55,579 bases of DNA from Pseudomonas viridiflava (lineage in GTDB: Bacteria; Pseudomonadota; Gammaproteobacteria; Pseudomonadales; Pseudomonadaceae), in assembly GCF_900580865.1 (NCBI RefSeq), contig NZ_UTBZ01000212.1:1-55579 (forward strand), in the 5' to 3' direction. Shown one piece after another: positions 26,273-35,918 of the stretch. The notes beneath the pieces were generated by a model that was not told where the DNA came from, did no database searches, and saw nothing but the letters and a program-made list of their open reading frames with translations. The position numbers and the translations under genes were made by a program. Positions within the stretch are counted from its first letter, which is position 1. Every line of letters starts with the position of its first letter.

Positions 26273-27636
26273 TTTTCCCGCTCTCGATCGTCAGCCTGCT
26301 GGCACTGGTCTGCATGGCTTTGCTGGTCAGTCCTTATCCGTATCTGGCGCCGGGGGCGGTGCTGGGGCTGCTGGGTTTCACGGTGCTGTACCGCAAACCG
26401 TCGTGGGGTCTGCTGGGCATTGCCGCGCTGGTGCCGTTTGAAGGGTTCTTCAAGGACAGCATGTTTTCCGGGAGCAAATTGCTCGGTGCTTCGCTGGCGC
26501 TGATCCTGGCGTTGCAACTGGCATTGCACCAGATTCCATCGCAGCGTCTGCGCAGCAATCTGTGGCGCTACCTGATCGGTTTCATGGCGCTATACCTGCT
26601 GAGCCTGCTCGCCACCGACAACATGGGCATGTCACAGAGTCATCTGCGTGAGCTGAGCGTGGGCCTGATTCTGTTCGTGATCACTTTGTTGATCGGCCGC
26701 GAGCTGAACCTCGATCTGTTCGCCCGGCTGGTCACGCTCAGTGTCAGCGCGACCTGCGCGATGGCGATGTTTTCCAGCCGATTCCAGGACAAGGGCCGCG
26801 CCGCCGGCCTGCTCGAAGACCCGAATGCCTTTGCTCTGCTGATCGCCTTCGCCGTGCCGCTGGGCCTGCTGCTGGTGATTCGCAGCCCGAATCTGCTACA
26901 GCGTTTGTTCTGGGCGGGCTGCTGCCTTTTGCTGCTCGGCGGCATGACCAAAACGGAGTCGCGCTCAGGGCTGGTGGTACTGGCCTTGAGTCTGGCGATC
27001 GGGGTCTGGCATTACCGCCAGCACCTCAACCGTATCCGTCCCCGGCATTTCGGATTCGCCATGCTCGGTGCCGCCATCGTGCTGCCATTGGCGATTTATG
27101 CGATGCCTGCCGGTTACCTGGCGCGCATCCAGTCGCTGAGTATCTTGAGCGCCGGGGCCAAGGCTCAGGATGAATCCCTCGGCCGTCGCGCCTCGTACAT
27201 TGTCGTCGGCAGCCAGATCATCCGCGAGCATCCGCTGCTCGGCTCGGGCCCCGGGACCTTCCCCTTGCACTACGCAACCACCGGTTATGCCAAGGCATTC
27301 TCGGCCAACCGCAAGATCGGCGACCTGTATCGCCGGGCACATAACACTTATCTGGAGATCTTCAGCGAATTGGGGATTCCCGCCGGCCTGCTGTTTGTCG
27401 GCTTGCTCGTGCAGGGTTTCTACAACCTGATCCGCGCACGACGCGAATGGCTGCAACGGCGCGAGTGGCAGCACGCCGACCTGATCACCCATCTGGGAAT
27501 GAGTTTTCTGTCGTTGACGTTGTTTCTGATGTTTCTCAGCGCGCCGAACCTGAAGTACCTGTGGATCATGCTTGCACTCACCTGGATGCTGCGCCTGAAA
27601 GCCGAGCAAGCGCCGCTGACGGAGGCCAGAGCATGA
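26269..27636 (+). CDS. Wzy-like O-antigen ligase/polymerase family membrane protein
   Basis: A 455-residue protein with about 11-12 hydrophobic helices. A large periplasmic loop before the last helices carries the ligase/polymerase-type sequence (SYIVVGSQIIREHPLLGSGP, then RRAHNTYLEIFSELGIPAG at ~360). In this operon it is the probable repeat-unit polymerase at the periplasmic face. ATG 26269 overlaps the GT4 stop by 4 bp and its stop overlaps the next start by 4 bp. Confidence 0.88.
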   Translation: MIFPLSIVSLLALVCMALLVSPYPYLAPGAVLGLLGFTVLYRKPSWGLLGIAALVPFEGFFKDSMFSGSKLLGASLALILALQLALHQIPSQRLRSNLWRYLIGFMALYLLSLLATDNMGMSQSHLRELSVGLILFVITLLIGRELNLDLFARLVTLSVSATCAMAMFSSRFQDKGRAAGLLEDPNAFALLIAFAVPLGLLLVIRSPNLLQRLFWAGCCLLLLGGMTKTESRSGLVVLALSLAIGVWHYRQHLNRIRPRHFGFAMLGAAIVLPLAIYAMPAGYLARIQSLSILSAGAKAQDESLGRRASYIVVGSQIIREHPLLGSGPGTFPLHYATTGYAKAFSANRKIGDLYRRAHNTYLEIFSELGIPAGLLFVGLLVQGFYNLIRARREWLQRREWQHADLITHLGMSFLSLTLFLMFLSAPNLKYLWIMLALTWMLRLKAEQAPLTEARA

Positions 27637-28601
27637 GCCGAATCAGCATCGTCATTCCGATGTACAACGAGGCACGGCACATCGGCCGCACCCTCCTGGC
27701 CGCTCGCAAAGCCGCGAACGCCGCCGACATCGACTGTGAGCTGATCGTCGTCGACAACGGTTCCACTGATGACGGGCCACAGATCGCCCGCGCATTCGGT
27801 GCACAGGTGCTGGTGCTGCCCGGCCTGCTGATCGGCGCCTTGCGCAATCGTGGCGCTACGGTTGCCAGCGGTGAATGGCTGGCGTTCATTGATGCCGATA
27901 TCGAAATGCCCGAAGACTGGCTGAGCGAATTGTTCGCTCTCGAAGCGCAGAATCAGGGCGACATTTTTAGCTTGGATCTGCACACCCCCGCCGCCGCGCC
28001 GTGGTACGCGACCGCCTGGCAACGGCGCATGTTGCGTCCATCAGCGCACGCCAGTCGCACCGTGGACTGGCTGCCCAGCGCCAACCTGTTGATGCGCAAA
28101 CGCTGGTTTGACGTTGTCGGCGGATTCAACGAAACCCTGCGCACCGGCGAAGACAAGGAATACACCTTGCGTCTGAGCTCACAGGGCGCACGGCTGCTGT
28201 CGACCAGTAACAGCATCGCCCTGCATTGGGGCTACGAAATGAACTGGCGCGAGTGGATGGGCAAGGAGCTGTGGCGCCAGGGCAGCCACCTGCAGTTGCT
28301 GCGCACCCATGGCATGAGCCTGCGCCTGCTGCGTTTTCCGCTGCTGTCGTTGCTGGTCTGGATGACGGATTTTCTACTGATCGTTGCCTTGCTCGCCGGC
28401 CTCGCGCAGCTCGCGGTGATCCTGCTGGTGCTGACCCTGCTGCCGAGTCTGATGCTCAGCGTGCGGCAGAGTATCAAGCACCACAATGCTCGCCTCACCT
28501 TGCAACTGTGGGGTCTGCACTGGTTACGCCTGCACCTGCCCAGCGCGGCACTTGTTCTCAGTCTGTGTCATTGGAACGCCAGGAGGCCCGCCCGTGGCTG
28601 A
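27633..28601 (+). CDS. Family 2 glycosyltransferase with C-terminal membrane helices
   Basis: A 322-residue enzyme with ISIVIPMYNEARHIG at the start, CELIVVDNGSTDDG at ~38, the DxD motif in FIDADIEMPEDW at ~90 and an acceptor-side GEDKEYTLRL at ~172. Two helices near ~237-275 anchor it to the membrane. It starts in an ATGA overlap and its end overlaps the next start by 8 bp. Sugar specificity is unknown. Confidence 0.88.
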   Translation: MSRISIVIPMYNEARHIGRTLLAARKAANAADIDCELIVVDNGSTDDGPQIARAFGAQVLVLPGLLIGALRNRGATVASGEWLAFIDADIEMPEDWLSELFALEAQNQGDIFSLDLHTPAAAPWYATAWQRRMLRPSAHASRTVDWLPSANLLMRKRWFDVVGGFNETLRTGEDKEYTLRLSSQGARLLSTSNSIALHWGYEMNWREWMGKELWRQGSHLQLLRTHGMSLRLLRFPLLSLLVWMTDFLLIVALLAGLAQLAVILLVLTLLPSLMLSVRQSIKHHNARLTLQLWGLHWLRLHLPSAALVLSLCHWNARRPARG

Positions 28602-29730
28602 ATTCATTTTTTGCCTGTGCCTGCTGCTGCCGGCGTACGCCTACATCGGCTATCCGCTGCTGCTGACCTTGCTGGCGCCGCTGTTCCCGGCCTGGCGGCA
28701 CGCACCGGCACCGCCGTTGAACGTCAGCATCGTCATCGCCGCGCACAACGAGGCGCGGCACATCGAGCACAAGTTGCGCACCCTGCTGGCCCAGGATTAT
28801 CAGCCCGCCACGCTGCAGATCATTCTCGCCAGCGACGGTTCGAGCGATGACACCGTGGCCTGCGCGCACAAAGTGATCGATCCGCGCATCACCGTCCTCG
28901 ACCTGCCGCGCCAGGGCAAAGCCGCCACGCTGAATGCCGGCGTCGCCGTGAGCAGCGGCGACATTCTGGTGTTCACCGACGCCGACAACCAATGGTCGCG
29001 CGACACCCTCGGCCATTTGCTCGCGCCGTTGAGCGATCCGCAGGTCGGTGCCTGCGCCGGGCACATGGTGATCCCGGTCACCGGTGGCGGCCTGAGTATT
29101 GGCGACAGCCTCTATCGGCACTACGAAGGCTGGTTGCGCCGGGTCGAGAATCGCACCGGCTGCATGGTCTCCGCCGACGGCGCCCTGCTCGCCTTGCGCC
29201 GCGAGCTGTTCCAGAACGTACCGGCCGAGGTCAACGACGACTTCTTCATCAGTACCTGCGCGCCGGTCGCGCACAAACGCATCGTTTACGTACCCCAGGC
29301 GCAAGTGATCGACCAGGGCGTTGATGAAGCGGGCAAGCAATGGCGCCGCCGCCAGCGGGTCACGGTCGGTGGCCTGCAAAGCCTGGCTCAACGCAGCGCA
29401 CTGCTGAACCCGTTCAAGTACGGCCTGTATTCCATCGCCTTGATCAGCCACAAACTGATCCGCCGCCTCGCGCCGATTCTCTTGCTGCCGCTGCTGCTGA
29501 GCAATTTCTGGCTGTGGAACGAGCACGGTTTCTATCGCCTGAGCCTGGTGGCGCAATTGCTCGGTTACGCGGTGGCCATCGCCGGCCTGCTGGATTCGCA
29601 ACACCGCTTGCCGAAACCGTTCCGCCTCGCGGCGTTCCTGCTGGTAACGCTGGCCGGCATGAGCGTCGGTCTGTGGCAGTTCCTGCGCGGGCAACGTTAC
29701 GCACAGTGGAATCCTGACCAGAATCGTTGA
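28594..29730 (+). CDS. Processive-type family 2 glycosyltransferase, membrane-bound
   Basis: A 378-residue enzyme. One N-terminal helix precedes the GT2 domain (LNVSIVIAAHNEARHIEHKL, ASDGSSDDT, VFTDADNQWSRD, EVNDDFFIS), then KQWRRRQRVTVGG, similar to the QxxRW motif of cellulose/hyaluronan-type enzymes, and three C-terminal helices. The start is GTG 28594, supported by AGGAGG at 28581-28586. It is the second GT2 enzyme in a row and may add several residues or one; this cannot be judged from sequence. Confidence 0.88.
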   Translation: MAEFIFCLCLLLPAYAYIGYPLLLTLLAPLFPAWRHAPAPPLNVSIVIAAHNEARHIEHKLRTLLAQDYQPATLQIILASDGSSDDTVACAHKVIDPRITVLDLPRQGKAATLNAGVAVSSGDILVFTDADNQWSRDTLGHLLAPLSDPQVGACAGHMVIPVTGGGLSIGDSLYRHYEGWLRRVENRTGCMVSADGALLALRRELFQNVPAEVNDDFFISTCAPVAHKRIVYVPQAQVIDQGVDEAGKQWRRRQRVTVGGLQSLAQRSALLNPFKYGLYSIALISHKLIRRLAPILLLPLLLSNFWLWNEHGFYRLSLVAQLLGYAVAIAGLLDSQHRLPKPFRLAAFLLVTLAGMSVGLWQFLRGQRYAQWNPDQNR

Positions 29731-29743
29731 GAGGACTCATGCC

Positions 29744-30745
29744 ATGGCGATCAAACAACTGCTAAAACGCACCAGCGGCTGGCTCTATCTCAACTCGTCT
29801 GTGGGGCGCAACCAGTTGCACGGTGCCGGGGTCATTCTGATGCTGCACCGGGTGCTGGCCAACGACCGTGCCGCCAACCTTCCGCACCGCAATGAACTGT
29901 GCGTAGGGCCCAAGGCCTTCGAGCATTTACTGCTGTGGCTGCGTCGGCATTTCGATTGCGTGCCGCTGATGGAAATCCTCCAGCCCAATTCGCTGCGCAG
30001 CGAGCGCCCACGGGTGGCGCTGACCTTTGATGACGGCTGGCGCGACAACGCCGTCAACGCCTTCCCGCTGCTGCAGAAACATCAGGTACCGGCGAGCATT
30101 TTCCTCTCCACCGATTTCATCGGCAGTCGTCAGCGTTTCTGGTGGGAAAGCCTTGGCGAAACCCTGTGGGGCAGCCACGGTGAAAAAGCGCGGATGCACT
30201 TGATCGAGTGCCTGCAGTTCATGCATCACCCATTGCCGGTACTGCTCGATGACATCGATGTCGACCGCCGCAGCCTGGCGCTGCTGCATTTCCTCCAAGG
30301 GTTGAAGACGCTTGACCCGCAGGAACTGGAAAAACTCACCGATGAGTGCCCAGCCGAATCACAGCCGCAAGCGCTGGACTGGCATCAAGTGCGCGCGCTG
30401 GAGGCTTCCGGTCTGGTGCGCTTTGGCCCGCACGGTGCCAGCCACGCGATCCTCACCGGCCTTGATGATCAGCGCCTGAACGAAGAAATCAGGCGCAGCC
30501 GCGATGCCTTGTACAACGGCTGCAACCGCCCACTGCCGGTGTATTGCTACCCCAACGGCGACAACGATGAACGCGTGCGCGAGCAGATCGCCAATCACGA
30601 CTACCCGTTCGCCCTCGGCACCGGCACCGGCATTTATCGCGGCGCAGGCGACCCGCTGAACCTGCCGCGCTTCGGCGTCAGTCAGCGCATCGCGTGCAAT
30701 CCGGCATTGTTGTCGTGGCGCATTTATCGCGGGGCACGGCCATGA
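29744..30745 (+). CDS. Polysaccharide deacetylase (NodB/CE4 type)
   Basis: A 333-residue protein with the CE4 motifs: VALTFDDGWRDN at ~91 (catalytic Asp pair) and FGPHGASHAIL at ~228 (the metal His pair, HGASH). A later PNGDNDERV and FALGTGTGIYRG fit motifs 4-5. It removes acetyl groups from N-acetyl sugars. No signal peptide or membrane anchor is visible, so it may act on lipid-linked intermediates in the cytoplasm. The gene follows the GT2 gene after 13 bp and overlaps the flippase start by 4 bp. Confidence 0.88.
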   Translation: MAIKQLLKRTSGWLYLNSSVGRNQLHGAGVILMLHRVLANDRAANLPHRNELCVGPKAFEHLLLWLRRHFDCVPLMEILQPNSLRSERPRVALTFDDGWRDNAVNAFPLLQKHQVPASIFLSTDFIGSRQRFWWESLGETLWGSHGEKARMHLIECLQFMHHPLPVLLDDIDVDRRSLALLHFLQGLKTLDPQELEKLTDECPAESQPQALDWHQVRALEASGLVRFGPHGASHAILTGLDDQRLNEEIRRSRDALYNGCNRPLPVYCYPNGDNDERVREQIANHDYPFALGTGTGIYRGAGDPLNLPRFGVSQRIACNPALLSWRIYRGARP

Positions 30746-32049
30746 GTCGCGGCAGCTACCTCAAGCATCTGGCCCTGAGCATGGGCACCAAACTGGCAAT
30801 GATTGCCTTGCGCCTGCTGCGCAATGTGTTGCTGGCGCGGATTCTCGGCCCCAGTGAGCGCGGTTTGTTCGCCCTGCTCAGCACCCTGCCGGATCTGATC
30901 AGCGCGGCTACCAGCGGCGGCTTGAACTCGGCAGTCGGTTACCAAGCGGCCAATCAGCGGCCGATGGGCTTGTTGCTCGCTCAGGTGTTGGTGTTTGGCT
31001 GTGTTCTGGCCGGGCTGCTGACCTTGCTGGTGGTCGCGCTGGCCCGTGAGTTCGGCAGCGAACTCGATGTGACGATGCAGCTCGGTCTGCTGGCGTGGCT
31101 GTTGCTGCTGGCAGTGCCGCTGACGGTGCTCAAAAGCGGCTTGCTGACCTTGCACAACGCATCGGGCGGCGTGGTCGCCTTCAATGTTCTGCGCCTGATC
31201 GAATCCCTCGCGCCGCTGCTGTTGTTTGTTGCGCTGTTCTGGATGTGGAAAGAGGCAGCACTCGAAGCCGCGCTGATCAGTTGGCTGGCCGGCATCAGCC
31301 TGGTGGTGCTGGTCGGCTGGATGTGGCTCAAACGCGCACAACCGCTGCAACTGCAATGGGACCGTGCGAGCCAGAACGAGCTGCTGCGCTTCAGTGCGCG
31401 CAGCCATCCGGACCTGTTGTTTCAACAGATCATTCTGCGCTCCGACTACTTGTTTATCGGCGCCTTGCTGGGCAGTACCGCGCTCGGCCACTACGCCATG
31501 GCCAGCGCCGCCGCCGAACTGTTGCTGATCGTTCCGGAGGCGGTCACCACACCGCTGATGAAGCGACTGCTGCAACAGGACAAAGGCATGGACAAGGTCA
31601 CGCCGCTGGCGCTGCGCCTGACCGCCACGGTGATGCTCGGCGCCTGCCTGACCATGGCAGTGATCGGCGAATGGTTGATCGTCACGCTGTTCGGCGTCGC
31701 GTATCAACCGGCGTATCCGGCGCTGCTCGCGTTGCTGCCCGGCCTGCTGGGCCTGTGCTATGCGAGCATTCTGCGCCTGGACCTGATTGGCAAGGATCGC
31801 CCCGGCACGGTGTCGTTGCTGATGGGCATCGGCGCGCTGCTCAACCTGGCGCTGAATCTGCTGTTGATTCCTGCCTACGGCATTGTCGGTGCAGCGGCGG
31901 CTTCATCGATCGCCTATCTGGCGGTGACGGTGGCGATGCTGGTGCTTTATTGCCGCTTGAGCAACGTGCCGTTCTGGCAAACCTTGATCATCCTGCCCAG
32001 CGACATCACCCCGATGTGGTTGATGTTGCAACGTCGGAAGACAGCATGA
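30742..32049 (+). CDS. Wzx-type lipid-linked oligosaccharide flippase
   Basis: A 435-residue protein with about 12 membrane helices throughout. The N-terminal MGTKLAMIALRLLRNVLLARILGPSERG is typical of polysaccharide flippases of the MOP superfamily. It should turn undecaprenyl-linked repeat units to the periplasmic side for the Wzy-like protein at 26269. It begins and ends with 4-bp ATGA overlaps. Confidence 0.9.
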   Translation: MSRGSYLKHLALSMGTKLAMIALRLLRNVLLARILGPSERGLFALLSTLPDLISAATSGGLNSAVGYQAANQRPMGLLLAQVLVFGCVLAGLLTLLVVALAREFGSELDVTMQLGLLAWLLLLAVPLTVLKSGLLTLHNASGGVVAFNVLRLIESLAPLLLFVALFWMWKEAALEAALISWLAGISLVVLVGWMWLKRAQPLQLQWDRASQNELLRFSARSHPDLLFQQIILRSDYLFIGALLGSTALGHYAMASAAAELLLIVPEAVTTPLMKRLLQQDKGMDKVTPLALRLTATVMLGACLTMAVIGEWLIVTLFGVAYQPAYPALLALLPGLLGLCYASILRLDLIGKDRPGTVSLLMGIGALLNLALNLLLIPAYGIVGAAAASSIAYLAVTVAMLVLYCRLSNVPFWQTLIILPSDITPMWLMLQRRKTA

Positions 32050-33965
32050 AACGCCTGGCCCTGCTGTTCGGACTCGGCCTGACGCTGAACGGTTTCGCGG
32101 CGCCGATGCAGTGGGGTGACCTGCGCGACGGCAGTCTGTACCTGCAAGCCAATCGCCCGGACTCGGTCACCGTACGCTGGGTTCCGGCGTGGCAGGCCGA
32201 GGCCAATGAAGAGCATATTTATCTGCTCGATGGCCAAGGCAAATTGCAGGGCGAACGGCTGATCAAAGCCAGCGAAACTCGCGGTTCGCAGAGCTGGCCG
32301 CTGGTGCCCGGCGCTGCCAGTTATCGCCTGGAGATTCCCGGCTACAGCTTCCGCAGTTATCGCGTCGAGCATGACGATAAAACAGTGGCGCTGTTCAGCC
32401 CGGCCAAAGTGCATTTCAGTGTCGAAACCGGCAATGGCGATGAGCTGTTTTTCCAAGTGGCACCGGGGGAACACGCGGTGCTGAATGGCAAATACCATGG
32501 CGGGGTCAACGCGCTGCAAGCCCAGCGCATGGACGATGGACAACAACTGTCGTTGGCCCTCAAGCCTTACCGCGCCTATTGGCAATTCGATCAAGTGGCC
32601 TTACCGGTCAGCGACCAGCCCCAAGTCTGGCGCATGCGCCTGCAGGGCAGCGGCAAAGCGGCATTCTGGCTCGACGGCACGGCCAACCTGTTTGCGCAAA
32701 ATCCGCAGCAACTCCAGCCCTTGCGTGAAGAGCCGGGCCAGGTACGCCTGACCCTGCACGATAAGGTGCTCGGTCGCACCCCCGATCTGGGCATTGCCCT
32801 GCCCAATCTCATGCCGCCCGCTACCAGTTATGCCGCCCTGGATGCCTTGAAACCGAGTGCGGCGAGTTATTACAGCTACGTTGACGTCACTTCGAAAAAT
32901 ACCCGTTTTGCAGACCCGGTTCGTCAGCTCTATCAGACTCGCTTCGGCATCCGCCAGGACATCACCCTGCTCGCAGGCACCGGGCGTCGGGCCGATCTGC
33001 GTGCCGACGTGCAAAGCAACAACGGCCTGGAGGCATGGCTCGCCGGCACTCGTGCCCTGGAGGGTCAAGGCACGCATTACATCGGCTTCGCCGACGAACC
33101 GAATCTGAACTATTCGAGCTACGAAGATTATCGGGCGATTTTTGTCAGCATGGCTCGCCAGGTGCGCAGCGATCCGGCCAATGCCAAGGCCGGCGTGCGC
33201 ATCGCGATGCCCGCCAGTTCACGTTTTGTCAACGGGCCGTTCGCCCGCAACGCAGCAGACAAGCGCGGCATCGATTGGGCGCGGCGTCTACTCAGTGAAT
33301 CCGCCGATCAGGTCGATGCATTGGCCTGGCATGAATGGATGATTCGCGACTTGCTGGCGACCCGGGTCTACCGCGACAGCGTGCGCCGTGCAGCGGACCT
33401 GGTGGGGCTGGACGCTAAAGGTCAGCCACGCAAAGCGTTGCTGCTGGATCAGACCAATCTCTCCAGTGGCTCAGCCCTGAGCCCCTACGATCAGGAAACC
33501 CATTACACCGCGCTGTGGTGGGCCTCGGTGGTCATCAACGCCTCTCAGGATGGCCTGCTGAGCATGCTCAACTGGTTTCAGGCCGCCGACGAACCGCCCT
33601 ACGGCAAAGGCATGGTGCGCATACATGACGATGGTCGCTTCGAGCTGAAACCGGTGGGCCTTGCCCAACAATTCATCGCCCGGCATTGGCTGCCGCAAGT
33701 GCTGCAACTGGATAACGACGCTTTTGAGGTGGATGTCCTGGCGATGGCCGGCGACAAGCACCGCGCCCTGCTCGGGGTGAACAAAGGCACGCGCCTGCAA
33801 CGGGTTGATCTGAGCGGCGCCCGGTGCCCGCTGAACCAAAGCGCCCTGCGTTTCTTCGGCGCTGACAATCGCAGCCGCGACATACCGTTTGCCTGCGAAA
33901 ACGGGCGCGTACGTTTCGAATTACCGGGGCAAACCTTGTTTGCCCTGACCTGGAGCGCTTCATGA
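32046..33965 (+). CDS. Periplasmic glycoside-hydrolase-like protein (GH39/PslG-like TIM barrel)
   Basis: A 639-residue protein with a signal peptide (MKRLALLFGLGLTLNGFAAP). Beta-rich residues ~20-240 precede a probable TIM barrel. It has YIGFADEPNLNYSSYEDY at ~345, resembling the NEP acid/base motif of clan-A glycosidases. A later strand ALLLDQTNLSSG sits where the nucleophile Glu is expected, and no Glu is present there. Psl and other exopolysaccharide operons carry a periplasmic glycosidase (PslG, GH39) that trims polymer, and this may be its counterpart. The catalytic assignment is tentative. Start overlaps Wzx by 4 bp. Confidence 0.65.
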   Translation: MKRLALLFGLGLTLNGFAAPMQWGDLRDGSLYLQANRPDSVTVRWVPAWQAEANEEHIYLLDGQGKLQGERLIKASETRGSQSWPLVPGAASYRLEIPGYSFRSYRVEHDDKTVALFSPAKVHFSVETGNGDELFFQVAPGEHAVLNGKYHGGVNALQAQRMDDGQQLSLALKPYRAYWQFDQVALPVSDQPQVWRMRLQGSGKAAFWLDGTANLFAQNPQQLQPLREEPGQVRLTLHDKVLGRTPDLGIALPNLMPPATSYAALDALKPSAASYYSYVDVTSKNTRFADPVRQLYQTRFGIRQDITLLAGTGRRADLRADVQSNNGLEAWLAGTRALEGQGTHYIGFADEPNLNYSSYEDYRAIFVSMARQVRSDPANAKAGVRIAMPASSRFVNGPFARNAADKRGIDWARRLLSESADQVDALAWHEWMIRDLLATRVYRDSVRRAADLVGLDAKGQPRKALLLDQTNLSSGSALSPYDQETHYTALWWASVVINASQDGLLSMLNWFQAADEPPYGKGMVRIHDDGRFELKPVGLAQQFIARHWLPQVLQLDNDAFEVDVLAMAGDKHRALLGVNKGTRLQRVDLSGARCPLNQSALRFFGADNRSRDIPFACENGRVRFELPGQTLFALTWSAS

Positions 33966-34033
33966 ACCGCCCTTCGATGTTCTGCCCCGCGAGCCTTTTG
34001 CTGTGCGTGGGACCCTTAACAGGAGAAGAGACC

Positions 34034-34723
34034 ATGGATGTATTGCGAAGACTCAGCGGACATATCCGTCGTAAAGGCCTGCGAGCGACCTTGGCGAAGA
34101 TCCGCAGAATGTACATTTTTGCCCATCAGGAACTGCTGTGGATGGAGCGCGATCTGGTCAGCCCCGTGCCGTCACACAACCTCAAACCCTACCCGCCGCT
34201 GCGCGTAATGGAGATCACCGTAGACAACGCCAGCGCCTTCACCCGTTACTTCGGCGACCGTGTCGGCGTCATGGCCGAGCTGGCCAGTGAAGGTCACACC
34301 GGGCATATGCATGTCGACGAGCAAGGCGATGCCGTGGCGTTTATCTGGGGCACCCCGCGCGACTATTTCGATCGGCATTACTACGGTTGCCGGTTCCCGG
34401 TGAAACCCGGCGAGTTCTTCGAATTCGGTGGCGAAATGACCCGTGCCTACTGGGGCAGCGAATTGTCCGTCGATGTGCAAGTGCGCCTGTGGAAAACCAT
34501 GGCCGCCCAAGGCTGCCACAAAGTGGTCGATGTCTGTGACTCGAGCAACATCCCCGCGCTCAAGCTGCACCTGCGCATGGGCTATATCGAACAACAGCGG
34601 ATCATGAATATCTTCACGCTGTTCGGCCGCTGGCGCTTCTATCGAGAAACCCGCTACAGCGGTTCGCGCCTGGCGGCGCTGGGTAAAAATTCCCGTCCAC
34701 CTGTCACAGCAACGGCGGCCTGA
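34034..34723 (+). CDS. GNAT-like acyltransferase, paralogue 1
   Basis: A 229-residue protein that closely resembles the gene at 35915 over its full length. Shared segments include LLWMERDLV, MAELASEGHTGHM, the FPVKPGEFFEFGGEMTR stretch and VDVCDSSNIPALKLHLRMGY, the last typical of the acetyl-CoA side of GNAT folds (N-x-PALKLHLRMGY). ATG 34034 has AGGAG upstream and matches the paralogue start; the frame also runs back to 33962. It probably adds an acyl group to the polysaccharide or its precursor. The substrate is not evident. Confidence 0.78.
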   Translation: MDVLRRLSGHIRRKGLRATLAKIRRMYIFAHQELLWMERDLVSPVPSHNLKPYPPLRVMEITVDNASAFTRYFGDRVGVMAELASEGHTGHMHVDEQGDAVAFIWGTPRDYFDRHYYGCRFPVKPGEFFEFGGEMTRAYWGSELSVDVQVRLWKTMAAQGCHKVVDVCDSSNIPALKLHLRMGYIEQQRIMNIFTLFGRWRFYRETRYSGSRLAALGKNSRPPVTATAA

Positions 34724-34727
34724 ACCC

Positions 34728-35918
34728 ATGGTGATGCGATTCGAATGGCGCACATCGCTGTGCGCTGCCGACTTCCCGGCAACAGCCTACGAAGCACTAC
34801 GCCTGCGCGTAGCTGACCACACGCCGTTCAACAACCTTGGCTGGTTGTGCGCGGCAGAGCAGGCCATGGACGAGGATCAGCGCCTGCACATTCTGCTCGG
34901 CTGGGAAGCAGAGCAATTGCTGCTGTGCCTGCCACTGGTGGCCAGCCGCGAACGCTTCGCTGGCGTACCGTTTCGCGTTTTGCATCACTTGGGTTATCCA
35001 ATGGCCGATCGCCTGGCCTTGCTGTCGTTGCTCGGCAGCGAAGACATGCACAAGGCACTGGTGCTGATCCGTAAGCATCTGCCCCATGCGCTGCTGCAAC
35101 TCAACGAACTGTCGGAACCTGCCGGTGAAGAAAGTGCGCTCACCGAATGGATGGCGCGCAGTTCCACGGCTGAACGACGCCTGAGTTGCCGAGTGCCGGT
35201 GCATCTGATCAGCGACGCCGATCATCAGGAGATCTCCGGCGACCCGCGCTACAAGCTGCGTCGGGCGCGAAAACGGATTGTCGCGTGCGGTGCGCAGATA
35301 CGCCGGATCACCCCGGATGCGCTGTCGATGCCTATGATTTTAGAAGCGCTGCAGGAAGTCGAGTCGGTCAGTTGGAAAGGTGACGAGGGCGTCGGGATTT
35401 TCGCCACCGAACGCAGTCGTCAGTGGATGCAAAGCGCTTTCAGCACCCTCGCCGCTCAAGGGCTGGTGCGGGTCGTGACGCTGGAGCTGAACGGCCGCTG
35501 CATCAGCTATCGCCTCGGCCTGCTCGAACAGGGCCGCCTCTACGATTACAACCTGGCGTTTTTGCCGCAGTACGCCGACCTCGGTAGCGGCCGGGTATTG
35601 CTGGAGGAATGGATTCGTTGGGGGCTGGATGAGCACTGGCGCTGGATCGATGCGTCGCGGGTCAGCCTGGAAAACTCCAGCCATCAACTGCACGAACGCA
35701 TGACCGGGCAACTGGAACACTGGCGCTGGAGTTTCTACTCATGGCGCCCGAGCGGTCTGCTGCTGGGCCTGGGGCTACGCCTTTGGCACCACGTCAAACC
35801 GGCCCTGCAAAAATGGCGTGCGCATCGGGCCGGCAACTCGACGGCGGCGAACACATCCGAAATTCAACCGGCAACACCATCCAACACACCTGGGCTAGCG
35901 CCTCGGAGGGCATCATGA
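34728..35918 (+). CDS. CelD/BcsL-like GNAT-fold acyltransferase
   Basis: A 396-residue protein. The C-terminal half has YKLRRARKRIVA, a VESVSWKGDEGVG segment and CISYRLGLLEQGRLYDYNLAF followed by PQYADLGSGRVLLEEWIRWG, the pattern of the CelD/FemAB-like GNAT group found in cellulose and exopolysaccharide operons. It lies between two GNAT paralogues, starting 4 bp after the first and overlapping the second by 4 bp. A role in acetylating or otherwise acylating the polymer is likely. A second ATG two codons downstream is possible. Confidence 0.78.
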   Translation: MVMRFEWRTSLCAADFPATAYEALRLRVADHTPFNNLGWLCAAEQAMDEDQRLHILLGWEAEQLLLCLPLVASRERFAGVPFRVLHHLGYPMADRLALLSLLGSEDMHKALVLIRKHLPHALLQLNELSEPAGEESALTEWMARSSTAERRLSCRVPVHLISDADHQEISGDPRYKLRRARKRIVACGAQIRRITPDALSMPMILEALQEVESVSWKGDEGVGIFATERSRQWMQSAFSTLAAQGLVRVVTLELNGRCISYRLGLLEQGRLYDYNLAFLPQYADLGSGRVLLEEWIRWGLDEHWRWIDASRVSLENSSHQLHERMTGQLEHWRWSFYSWRPSGLLLGLGLRLWHHVKPALQKWRAHRAGNSTAANTSEIQPATPSNTPGLAPRRAS

